The notes under the pieces are model-generated. The model made no database searches and was not told the origin of the DNA. It saw only the letters and a program-made list of their open reading frames with translations. This document shows, one piece after another, positions 1 through 7,525 of a DNA stretch of 13,385 bases (its first letter is position 1; each line of letters starts with the position of its first letter). Position numbers and translations under genes: made by a program. Origin of the DNA: JAQVWU01 sp964628455 (GTDB lineage Bacteria; Bacillota; Clostridia; Oscillospirales; CAG-272); NCBI GenBank assembly GCA_964628455.1, contig CAZVPD010000106.1:1-13385 (forward strand), written 5' to 3'.

Positions 1-1389
1 GGCATTACGTCCCAGTTTGCATGAAGTCAGCGCGCTGTCCCCTTCGACGATATATAATTCCCGCCTGTCAATGTCTTTGGTGCGGCAGTTTGCAAATTTC
101 TCCACACGGTTGGCGATATCCATTGTACCGGTCAGCTTCTTTTTCAGATCGAGTCTCGTCGTTTCCGCTCTTTCCCGGCTGCGTTTGTTGATCAGCACCT
201 GATTTGCGATCCGTTCCGCTTCTGCGGGATTCTCGGCAAAGTAAACTTCCGTCTGGTGCTTTAAAAAGTTTGTGACAGCTTCGGTTATAAAATTGTTCGT
301 GATCGCTTTTTTCGTCTGATTGGCATAGGAAGTCTGCGTGGAAAAACTGTTTGACACATAGATCAGGCAGTCTTCGATGTCGCCGAAAGTGATTTTCTGC
401 TCGTTTTTATTGTATTTTCCGGAGGATTTCAAATATTTGTCGATCGAAAATACAAATGCGCTTTTCAGAGCTTTTTCGGGAGAGCCTCCGTGTTCCAGAA
501 AACTTGAATTATGATAATATTCGATGATATTGATTGTGTTTGAAAGGCAAAAAGATACTTCAATTTTTAATTTATATTCGTCTTTATCGGCGCGGTCACG
601 GCCGGATGTTTCGGTTTTCCATAAAACAGGTGCTGTCATTGCGCTGTCTCCCGCCAGTTCCGACACATAATCGATGATTCCGTTTTTATACAAAAATTCG
701 TTTTCCTCAAACGAGTCCGCGTTTTGCCAGCGCAGAAGAAAGCGGATGCCGCTGTTGACGACCGACTGTCTTTTCAGCATCTGCATATAATATTCCTTCG
801 GAATATCGATGTCGTTAAAAACTTCGGTATCCGGGCGCCAGCGAATGACCGTTCCGTTCTGCTTGTCTTTTTTTGTCAGTTCACGGCGCCTCAGTTCACC
901 CGATACCTCTCCCTTTTTAAAGTCGATTTCATATAAATATCTGCCGTCGCTGGACTTGACAGTCATAAATTCGGAGCTGTATTGTGTTGCGCACGCACCC
1001 AGCCCGTTTAGTCCGAGCGAATATTCATAACTGCCAGAGCCTGCATTGTTGTTATATTTCCCTCCTGCATATAATTCGCAGAATACAAGCTCCCAGTTGT
1101 AACGGCCTTCTTTTTCGTTATAATCGAGCGGAACGCCCCGGCCGTTGTCTTCCACTTCAATGGATTTATCCGAACAGACCGTGACTTTAATCACATCGCC
1201 GAAACCTTCACGCGCTTCATCAACCGCATTCGAAACAATCTCAAACACCGAATGCTCACAGCCTTCCAGCCCGTCCGACCCGAAGATGACCGCAGGACGG
1301 CGCCTTACCCTGTCAGCTCCTTTGAGTGCCGATATACTTTGATTTCCGTATTTATTTGCTTCCTTTGCGGATGTTTTTATCGCTGCCAT
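1..1389 (-). CDS. Type II DNA topoisomerase B subunit (GyrB/ParE family), cut by window edge
   Basis: This is the ATPase-bearing subunit of a gyrase or topoisomerase IV, which passes DNA duplexes through each other using ATP. The 463 visible residues cover the GHKL ATPase domain, the transducer domain and the start of TOPRIM. Visible motifs are the catalytic-base Glu50 with Asn54 (ExVSNAVDE), D81-NGRG-85, a GLNGLGA ATP-lid (126-132), the QTK loop (358-360) and EGDSA (449-453). The start at 1389 has a GGGAG ribosome site (1397-1401) at 7 bases; the nearby ATG at 1393 is in a frame that stops quickly. The protein is divergent: canonical GyrB has RPxMYIG, GLHGVGAS and EGDSAGGS, while this has RPAVIFG, GLNGLGAC and EGDSALTS. 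From memory, that variant matches a second gyrB-like gene of Clostridia that probably serves as topoisomerase IV. The rest of TOPRIM, and possibly a partner A subunit, would lie beyond the left edge. The family is certain; gyrase versus topo IV is not. Confidence 0.93.
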   Translation of the reverse strand, partial: MAAIKTSAKEANKYGNQSISALKGADRVRRRPAVIFGSDGLEGCEHSVFEIVSNAVDEAREGFGDVIKVTVCSDKSIEVEDNGRGVPLDYNEKEGRYNWELVFCELYAGGKYNNNAGSGSYEYSLGLNGLGACATQYSSEFMTVKSSDGRYLYEIDFKKGEVSGELRRRELTKKDKQNGTVIRWRPDTEVFNDIDIPKEYYMQMLKRQSVVNSGIRFLLRWQNADSFEENEFLYKNGIIDYVSELAGDSAMTAPVLWKTETSGRDRADKDEYKLKIEVSFCLSNTINIIEYYHNSSFLEHGGSPEKALKSAFVFSIDKYLKSSGKYNKNEQKITFGDIEDCLIYVSNSFSTQTSYANQTKKAITNNFITEAVTNFLKHQTEVYFAENPAEAERIANQVLINKRSRERAETTRLDLKKKLTGTMDIANRVEKFANCRTKDIDRRELYIVEGDSALTSCKLGRNA

Positions 1390-1498
1390 TCATTGACTCC
1401 CGTTTTTATTCTTGTATAAAATACATTTCCGGACAACCGGCTGAATTTCATGTTTTCACGGATCAAATCATTCCGTTATGTATATTTTACTGCAAACT

Positions 1499-1520
1499 AT
1501 TGTTTTTGTCAATCAACAAT
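1499..1520. promoter_or_regulatory. Operator-like dyad over the -35/spacer of the rhamnosidase promoter
   Basis: ATTGTT (1499-1504) and AACAAT (1515-1520) form a perfect 6-bp inverted repeat with a 10-base centre. It covers the proposed -35 box and most of the spacer of the promoter in front of the GH78 gene, where a repressor would be expected to bind. The dyad is short and AT-rich, so chance is a real alternative. Confidence 0.3.
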
Positions 1521-1528
1521 GATATAAT
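1500..1528 (+). promoter_or_regulatory. Predicted sigma-A promoter of the glycosidase operon
   Basis: The -35-like TTGTTT (1500-1505) is separated by 17 bases from a perfect -10 TATAAT (1523-1528). Transcription would start near 1535, giving a leader of about 37 bases before the ATG at 1572, which is preceded by AAAGGGG. The spacing and -10 are consensus; the -35 is only fair. No terminator hairpin or riboswitch-like structure is evident in the short leader. Confidence 0.55.
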
Positions 1529-1571
1529 CAGGATACAATCGGTTTAACGGACGAATGCAAAGGGGTATAGT

Positions 1572-3683
1572 ATGGATTCTGTATTTGACAGTGCAAAATG
1601 GATATGGCACAAAGATTATGATAAACCAAACGTGTATCTGACTTTTTTTGATGAGCTTCAACTGAGTGAAATTTCCGGCAGATATGTTTTTTTGATCAGT
1701 ATCGATTCTAATTACGCGCTGTATATAAACGGATGCTTTGCCGGAACCGGTCAGTATGCGGATTTTCCGGAATATAAAATATACGACGAACTGGATATAA
1801 CCGGCCTGCTTGCCGCGGGTCGAAATCACATCCGAATCGATTGTTATCATCAGGGAGAGGACAGTTCTACCCGGCGGGCAGAAACAGCCGGTTTGATATA
1901 CCGTTTGTCCCATAACGGTGAAACGGTCCTTGTGAGTTCCGGCAACACGAAGGTAAGCCCTGATCTGCGGTTCGATATGGGCCGGTCCGTCGATAAAGTG
2001 ACGGGACAGCTGGGTTACTCCTTTTATTATGACAGCAGAAAAGATGTCCCGGATCCCGAATTGCCGGTCATCGTCAGCAAATCCATGACGATTTTCCCGA
2101 GACCGGTAAAAAAACTCGCGATAAGCGAAGATATTGTCTCTTATCTGACCCTTCGCGGAACATTCAGAGATACGACAGACGGCCCCATGTCGCAGCGCAT
2201 GCAGTACAGTTCGCTTGCGTTCATGCAGTCCGGTTCGAAAATAATGCTTCCTGCCGCGGAAGGGATCCCCGTCATCGGTAACGGAGTCGACGGGACTTTT
2301 GTTCTGATGGATCTTGAAAAAGAAAACGCCGGTTTTTTATCCTTTGATATTGATTTGCCTTGTGACGCGCTGATACTGACGGGCTGGGGCGAACACCTTG
2401 AAGACCTCAGGGTCAGAACTTACGTCGGCGGCCGTAATTTCTGCGCGGCTTATTATGGGAAAAAAGGCAGGAATAAATTCATAAATCCCTTTCTGCGTCT
2501 CGGTCTGCGTTACCTGCAGGTCCACGTTTACGCGCCGTCGTTTGTTTTATATTATGCCGGAATATATCAGACAGAATACCCCGTAACCGACCGGATCACG
2601 TTCAGATGTGCCGACAATCTGCACAATAAAATATACGATGTTTCCGTTTATACCCTTCTTATGTGCATGCATGAGCATTATGAAGACTGTCCGTGGCGTG
2701 AACAGGCCCTTTATACAATGGATTCGCGCAATCAGATGCTTTGCGGATATTACGCTTTTAAAGAATTCGATTTTGCAAAAGCTTCTTTAAGGCTGATGGC
2801 CTTTTCGATCCGTGATGACAACATGCTCGAGCTGTGCGCTCCGGCAAGGGTTCCGATCACGATACCTTCGTTTACAGCAGTCTTCCTGACACAGGTATAT
2901 GAATATGTCTTATATTCGTCCGACCTTTTATTTGCCGCCGAGATGATTCCGGTGCTGCGCCGTATTGCCGGTGAATTCATCCGGCGCATTGATCCGGAAA
3001 ACGGTCTGATCGCATGTTTCAAAGAAGAGGAATACTGGAATTTCTATGAGTGGCAGGAGGGACTGTCCGGTTCGATATCCGGTGCGGTTGCCGATTGTGA
3101 CGTCACCTACGATGCTCCCTTGAATGCATTCGTTTCCCTCGGTCTGCGTTCTTTTTCAGACATGCTGAAAATGCTGGGACTGGAAAATGACGCGCAATAT
3201 TATGACGGAGTACGTCTGAGGCTTAATGAAGCCGTGCATTCGGCATTCCGGAACGAAGAAACGGGCGTTTACGCATCCTATCTGAAAAACGACCGAATCT
3301 ATCATTATTGCGAACTGACCCAGTCGCTTATTGTTAACGCCGATATTTGTCCCGCGGCCTTAATGGAAGACCTTCTGCGGATACTGGCGGAGAATAAACT
3401 GATCGGTTCAACCATCAGCCACAGCATATTTAAGTATGAAGCGCTCATGCGCCGCCCATCGGTCTATGCGCGTTTTGTATTCGGTCAGATAGCCGAAAAA
3501 TGGGGAACTATGCTATATAACAACGCGACGACTTTTTGGGAAACGATTGCGGGAGCGTCGGATTTCGGAAACGCGGGGAGCCTTTGCCACGGATGGTCCG
3601 CGATACCGATCTACTTCTATCATAAATATGCTCTTGCAGGCCCGGGAAATATGACAGGTTTATACGAATGCAGGACGGACTGA
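1572..3683 (+). CDS. GH78-type alpha-L-rhamnosidase-like glycoside hydrolase
   Basis: The predicted role is hydrolysis of terminal alpha-L-rhamnosides by the inverting GH78 mechanism. The N-terminus opens with the KWIW motif (9-12) of the beta-sandwich domain found in these enzymes. The (alpha/alpha)6-barrel follows from about residue 340. The EDCPWREQ...MD stretch supplies D372, E377 and D384 in exactly the D-x4-E-x6-D spacing of the catalytic acid and sugar-binding acids of bacterial GH78 enzymes. ATTFWE supplies E657, which matches the C-terminal catalytic-base position. The length of 703 residues is shorter than many multi-domain members (roughly 900-1000). No signal peptide or membrane segment is visible, so it should act in the cytoplasm on imported glycosides. 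It is first in the operon, with AAAGGGG 6 bases before the ATG. Its TGA shares one base with the start of the next gene. The exact sugar specificity is inferred from family only. Confidence 0.85.
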   Translation: MDSVFDSAKWIWHKDYDKPNVYLTFFDELQLSEISGRYVFLISIDSNYALYINGCFAGTGQYADFPEYKIYDELDITGLLAAGRNHIRIDCYHQGEDSSTRRAETAGLIYRLSHNGETVLVSSGNTKVSPDLRFDMGRSVDKVTGQLGYSFYYDSRKDVPDPELPVIVSKSMTIFPRPVKKLAISEDIVSYLTLRGTFRDTTDGPMSQRMQYSSLAFMQSGSKIMLPAAEGIPVIGNGVDGTFVLMDLEKENAGFLSFDIDLPCDALILTGWGEHLEDLRVRTYVGGRNFCAAYYGKKGRNKFINPFLRLGLRYLQVHVYAPSFVLYYAGIYQTEYPVTDRITFRCADNLHNKIYDVSVYTLLMCMHEHYEDCPWREQALYTMDSRNQMLCGYYAFKEFDFAKASLRLMAFSIRDDNMLELCAPARVPITIPSFTAVFLTQVYEYVLYSSDLLFAAEMIPVLRRIAGEFIRRIDPENGLIACFKEEEYWNFYEWQEGLSGSISGAVADCDVTYDAPLNAFVSLGLRSFSDMLKMLGLENDAQYYDGVRLRLNEAVHSAFRNEETGVYASYLKNDRIYHYCELTQSLIVNADICPAALMEDLLRILAENKLIGSTISHSIFKYEALMRRPSVYARFVFGQIAEKWGTMLYNNATTFWETIAGASDFGNAGSLCHGWSAIPIYFYHKYALAGPGNMTGLYECRTD
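3672..3675 (+). promoter_or_regulatory. AGGA ribosome site deciding the QueG-like start
   Basis: AGGA lies 7 bases before the ATG at 3683, which overlaps the preceding stop codon as TGATG. The upstream in-frame ATG at 3668 has only a weak AGG about 10 bases away and would lie inside the rhamnosidase gene. The arrangement favours 3683 and termination-reinitiation coupling. Confidence 0.6.
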
Positions 3684-4465
3684 TGTATGATAAAATCACC
3701 GGCATCTTAAAAAGCCATAAAATAGAATATACCGGCGTCATCCCTTTTTCCGAATGCGTCGTCATCAATGAACGGCTGCTTTCATTCGTGCCGAAAAACG
3801 TGCTCTTTTTTCTGGTTCCGTATTATACGGGCGAATTCGCACGGCAGAATGTCTCGCATTATGCCGTATCCCGTGATTACCATCTTTTCTTTAAACATTT
3901 ATTCAGCCGGATCGAAAGCGAATTCCCGGAAAATAATATCAAAGGATTTTCCGACCACTCACCTGTTGCCGAAGTTGCTGCAGCCGCAAAGGCAGGTCTT
4001 GGTCTGATCGGTGATAACGGTCTGCTGATCCATGAAAAATACGGATCCTATGTATTTATCGGAGAAATATTTACGGATACCGAAACAGATGAAACAGTCC
4101 TTTATGGTATAAAGCGCTGCTCCGGCTGCGGAGCCTGCCGTTTAAATTGTCCTTCACACGATTCCTGCCTGTCAAAACTGACCCAAAAAAAGGGTTTGCT
4201 CACAGAAAAAGAACAGCGCCTGGTAAAATCAAGCCCTTATGTGTGGGGCTGTGACATATGCCAGAAGGTCTGCCCTCATAACCGCGGTATTCACAGCACT
4301 CCCGTTGATTTCTTCCGGCAGGACCGGATTCCGTTTCTGGATCTCGAAGCCATCACGGATATGGATGACCGTGAATTCAACCGGCGCGCCTATTCCTGGC
4401 GTAAACGCGAAACAATTCTCCGCAATATAAAATTAACGGATCGGGAGCATTCAGCATGCGATTAA
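3683..4465 (+). CDS. Short QueG-like double [4Fe-4S] cluster protein
   Basis: This resembles epoxyqueuosine reductase QueG, a cobalamin- and iron-sulfur-dependent enzyme that makes queuosine in tRNA. Numbering from the ATG at 3683 (260 aa), residues 40-130 look like the DUF1730/cobalamin-binding part. They include a Y-x-x-SRDYH motif and SDHSPVAE, whose D91 matches the conserved QueG aspartate. Eight cysteines follow in the QueG order: C146-x2-C149-x2-C152-x3-C156-P, C162, then C190-D-I-C193-x3-C197-P-H-N. That is enough for two [4Fe-4S] clusters. The protein ends soon after, so the C-terminal HEAT-repeat tRNA-binding region of full QueG (about 350-390 aa) is missing. It overlaps the next gene by 10 bases. 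A start at 3668 would add five residues. A real queuosine role is uncertain given the glycosidase neighbours; another redox reaction is possible. Confidence 0.78.
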   Translation: MYDKITGILKSHKIEYTGVIPFSECVVINERLLSFVPKNVLFFLVPYYTGEFARQNVSHYAVSRDYHLFFKHLFSRIESEFPENNIKGFSDHSPVAEVAAAAKAGLGLIGDNGLLIHEKYGSYVFIGEIFTDTETDETVLYGIKRCSGCGACRLNCPSHDSCLSKLTQKKGLLTEKEQRLVKSSPYVWGCDICQKVCPHNRGIHSTPVDFFRQDRIPFLDLEAITDMDDREFNRRAYSWRKRETILRNIKLTDREHSACD

Positions 4466-5265
4466 TTTATAAAATTCTGGATATTCTGAATGAAGCGGGT
4501 AAAATAGTAACATCCGCGCATAACATTACGGATAATATGACGGTTAAACCGGGAACCGCAAATTTTGCTACGGTCTATGATCTGGAAGTTCAGAATTTTC
4601 TGTATGACAGGCTGTCCCTGCTTCTTCCGGAAGCATCTTTTATCGGAGAGGAGAGTGCGGAAAACCATTCGGAATTACTCACTGAAGGCCTCAGCTTTAT
4701 TATCGATCCCATTGACGGGACGACGAATTTCATGCACGGCTACCGACACAGCGCGATATCGGTAGGACTGTGCCGCGACGGAATCATGTCAGCCGGTGCG
4801 GTTTACAATCCGTATCTTGACGAAATGTTTTATGCCGTGCGCGGAGAAGGGGCTTTTCTCCGGAAAGAACGGATATATGCGGGCGACAATCCTTTGCGGG
4901 ATTCTCTTGTTTCTTTCGGTACAACTCCCTACAGGCGTGAAAACGCCGATCATACTTTTGACCTTGTAAAAAAATTGTTTCTGGCTTCCCATGATATACG
5001 CCGTTCCGGTTCTGCGGCTCTGGATCTCTGCTATATCGCATGCGGACGATGCGGTCTTTTTTTCGAATCATCGCTCTCACCCTGGGATTACGCGGCGGGT
5101 TCTCTTATTGTCGGGGAGTCCGGAGGTATGATCTCCTCTCTCGAACAAAAACCTCTCCCCCTGGATGCCTCTTCATCGGTTGTTGCCGCAAACATACATG
5201 CCTATACAGATTTTTATCGTGAAATAAAAAAGGATTCAAAATATGCCGCACTTAAAGGAGAGTGA
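4456..5265 (+). CDS. Inositol monophosphatase family protein
   Basis: A Mg2+-dependent phosphatase of the IMPase/SuhB/FBPase fold. All metal-binding motifs are intact: GEES at 64-67 (E65, E66), DPIDGTTNF with D84 and D87, and SPWDYAAG with D211. The length of 269 residues is normal for the family. The ATG at 4456 lies inside the end of the QueG-like gene and has GGGAG (4443-4447) 8 bases upstream. The family hydrolyses inositol phosphates, sugar phosphates, 3'-phosphoadenosine phosphate or NADP, and motifs alone do not separate these. Sitting between glycosidase genes suggests a sugar-phosphate or inositol-phosphate substrate, but that is inference. No signal peptide is visible, so it is cytoplasmic. 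Its last codons carry the ribosome site of the next gene. Confidence 0.92.
   Translation: MRLIYKILDILNEAGKIVTSAHNITDNMTVKPGTANFATVYDLEVQNFLYDRLSLLLPEASFIGEESAENHSELLTEGLSFIIDPIDGTTNFMHGYRHSAISVGLCRDGIMSAGAVYNPYLDEMFYAVRGEGAFLRKERIYAGDNPLRDSLVSFGTTPYRRENADHTFDLVKKLFLASHDIRRSGSAALDLCYIACGRCGLFFESSLSPWDYAAGSLIVGESGGMISSLEQKPLPLDASSSVVAANIHAYTDFYREIKKDSKYAALKGE
5254..5260 (+). promoter_or_regulatory. AAAGGAG ribosome site of the GH106-like gene
   Basis: A strong AAAGGAG lies within the last codons of the phosphatase gene, 9 bases before the ATG at 5270. It favours 5270 over the in-frame ATG at 5243, which has AAGGA 6 bases upstream and would overlap the phosphatase gene by 23 bases. A further ATG follows immediately at 5273. 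Confidence 0.65.
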
Positions 5266-5269
5266 CTGT

Positions 5270-7411
5270 ATGATGCTCGATACGATCCGCGAAGCTTATG
5301 TTGCGGAACCCAATAAAAACAGACCGCTCAAAATATGTCACGGTTTCCCTTATGATCCGACAATGACTATCCGCGAAAAAATGCATATTATTTCGGCAAA
5401 ATTAAAAGAGCACGCGGACAACGGATACGGCGGGATCGTGACCAACGTAAGCTTTCATCATTATCTGAAGGACGAGGAGGAATGGCAGCTTTTCCGTCAT
5501 ATCCTGCAAAGCTGCCGCGAGATGGGGCTGCGCGTCTGGCTTTATGATGAAAAAGCATATCCGAGCGGGACAGCGGGCGGTCTGACCCTTGCGGATCATC
5601 CCGAATATCAGGCACAGGCCGTCTGCATGAAAACGGCCATCGCCGCACCGGGTGAGAAGATCCGTATAGATTTTCCGAAGGGGCACCTGCATGTCCTTGC
5701 GGCATATTCCTATCGGTCGGACGGATTGGAATCCATATCGGATCATGATATGTTCAATCCCTATAAAATTTACGACCTGAGGAATACTCAGAACGGGATC
5801 TGTGAATCAAACGAATCCGGCGAAGTTTTGACAACGGTTTATTTCCTGCGGAAATATATGTATGAAGGAACGCACGCTGTTCACAACGTTGCCGAAAGCC
5901 GCCGTTATATCGATGTCTCCAACAGAAATGCGGTCAGCGCTTTTATAGAAAACACCTATAAAAAATATGCGTTTTATACAAAAGACTGCGGCGGTGCCGA
6001 AGCCATTTTCACGGACGAACCGTCCTATATGGGTGCGTATATCAATGCCGGTTTGTTTCCTTCTTCGGTTCATGATGAATTTGATGAAACAATGGAATTT
6101 CTTCCCGTGGTAAACTGGGGAGCGGATCTCGAAAATCGGTTCATGTCCGAATACGGATACGACATTCTTCCCCGGCTTACCTGTCTGTTCACCGGTAAAA
6201 CAAAAATGGCAAGGCAGATACGCGTGGATTTTTATCGTATGCTGAGCAAATTATACGAAGAAAGTTTTTTCGCGCAGATATCGGATTACTGCGCACAGGT
6301 CAACATCCCTTTTTCCGGGCATGTTCTTCTCGAAGACGATATTCGCTACCATCCGGTATTTGAAGGAAATTTGTTCTCCCTGCTTCGCCATATGCATTAT
6401 CCCGGTATCGATATGCTCAACGGTACGCCCGAACGAACGCGCGCAGACGCCTTTACTCCAAAACTGATCTCTTCGGTCGCTCATGCTTACGGAAGAAAGC
6501 ATGTCATGAGCGAAGTTTCGGCACATGCTCAGGGCGGGAATGTCACACCCGGCCAAATGCTGGGGACAGTGACGGCACAATACGCTTTGGGAGTCGATGT
6601 TTTCACTTCCTACTTCGGAGACCATGCCCTTCCGCCGGATAAATACCGCGAATGGAACGATACAATCGGACGCATCGACAAAATCATGGGCGGCGGAAAA
6701 CACCTGTGTGATATTGCCGTTTATTATCCCATCGAAACCATTCAGGCTAATTATATCCCGTTCGGAGAACAGATATATAACGAATTAAACCGGATTCGCG
6801 AGAATAATGCCTGCTGGCACAGCTTATGCGGTATTTACAACGGATTGCTGAATCACCAGCTTGATTTTGATTTTCTTGATTTAAATACTGCCGGCCTTTC
6901 CGATTTTTGCGGCGGCGTCATGAGAACCCCGGGCGGAGAGGATTACGGAATTATGATTTTTCCAGCCTGTTATGTCAGTGAAGAAACCGTATCACTCGTA
7001 TCCCGCATGAATAAAAGCGGGGTCAAAGTCATCGGGCTTTATGATCCCGAATATTCCGAGGATCTCGGCCGGCTGCAAAAATGCGGTGCGGAGATCTTCG
7101 GCAGTATGGACGGTCTTATCGGCATGCTGCGGGATTATCTGAAACCCGATTTGATTTTTTCGGATTATCATCCGGATATTATTTATCTGTGCCGCCAAAA
7201 TCAATACGGCAGGAGTATTCTGGCGGTGAATACTTCGGACAGGACGATCGAAACCGAAGCGTCCGTCCGCAATTTTACCGAAGGCATCGTTGTTTATGAT
7301 CCCCAAAACGACGCGGTACTTGACCGCGCGGAACCCTTTTCTTTTAAAGTAAAATTCGAACCCTATCAAGCCCTGATGATTCTCGGAGATGATTCCGCGG
7401 GATCGAAATAA
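5270..7411 (+). CDS. GH106-like TIM-barrel glycoside hydrolase, possible second rhamnosidase
   Basis: Numbering from the ATG at 5270 gives 713 aa. The N-terminal half reads as a (beta/alpha)8 barrel. GYGGIVTNV (52-60) is followed by LRVWLYDEKAYPSGTAGG (87-104), a strand and loop typical of GH106-like enzymes. FTDEPSYMG places E250 at the end of a barrel strand. SGHVLLEDD places E355 and MSEVSAH places E415. E250 and E355 are the most likely acid/base pair, by analogy to the glutamates about 100 residues apart in GH106. From about residue 480 the region resembles a glutamine-amidotransferase-like or beta-rich C-terminal part (CDIAVYYP, then MIFPACYV and VKVIGLYDP). No signal peptide is visible. 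The gene begins 4 bases after the phosphatase stop and is last in the operon, 59 bases before a terminator hairpin. The match to GH106 is from memory of the fold signature. The protein is shorter than classical GH106 members (over 1000 aa) and may belong to a separate family. Confidence 0.68.
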   Translation: MMLDTIREAYVAEPNKNRPLKICHGFPYDPTMTIREKMHIISAKLKEHADNGYGGIVTNVSFHHYLKDEEEWQLFRHILQSCREMGLRVWLYDEKAYPSGTAGGLTLADHPEYQAQAVCMKTAIAAPGEKIRIDFPKGHLHVLAAYSYRSDGLESISDHDMFNPYKIYDLRNTQNGICESNESGEVLTTVYFLRKYMYEGTHAVHNVAESRRYIDVSNRNAVSAFIENTYKKYAFYTKDCGGAEAIFTDEPSYMGAYINAGLFPSSVHDEFDETMEFLPVVNWGADLENRFMSEYGYDILPRLTCLFTGKTKMARQIRVDFYRMLSKLYEESFFAQISDYCAQVNIPFSGHVLLEDDIRYHPVFEGNLFSLLRHMHYPGIDMLNGTPERTRADAFTPKLISSVAHAYGRKHVMSEVSAHAQGGNVTPGQMLGTVTAQYALGVDVFTSYFGDHALPPDKYREWNDTIGRIDKIMGGGKHLCDIAVYYPIETIQANYIPFGEQIYNELNRIRENNACWHSLCGIYNGLLNHQLDFDFLDLNTAGLSDFCGGVMRTPGGEDYGIMIFPACYVSEETVSLVSRMNKSGVKVIGLYDPEYSEDLGRLQKCGAEIFGSMDGLIGMLRDYLKPDLIFSDYHPDIIYLCRQNQYGRSILAVNTSDRTIETEASVRNFTEGIVVYDPQNDAVLDRAEPFSFKVKFEPYQALMILGDDSAGSK

Positions 7412-7470
7412 CCTGTACGAGCAGAACCGCACCGCCGCCGTTATCGTTCATGCATGCCGGAAATAAACAG

Positions 7471-7510
7471 TCCGCCGGACATATCGTTCCTGATATGTCC
7501 GGCGGATTTT
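7471..7510. terminator. Bidirectional intrinsic terminator
   Basis: A perfect 15-bp inverted repeat (7471-7485 with 7492-7506) encloses a 6-base loop. On the plus strand TTTT (7507-7510) follows directly, so it ends the glycosidase operon. On the minus strand the stem is followed by CTGTTTATTT, a weaker tail that can still serve the pncB transcript converging from the right. It lies between two convergent genes, as expected for a shared terminator. Confidence 0.88.
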
Positions 7511-7525
7511 CATATGAGAGGAAAA

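Noticed and set aside
1506..1528. TTGTCA (1506-1511) as the -35 partner of TATAAT
   Set aside because: The spacing to the -10 is only 11 bases; TTGTTT at 1500-1505 gives 17.
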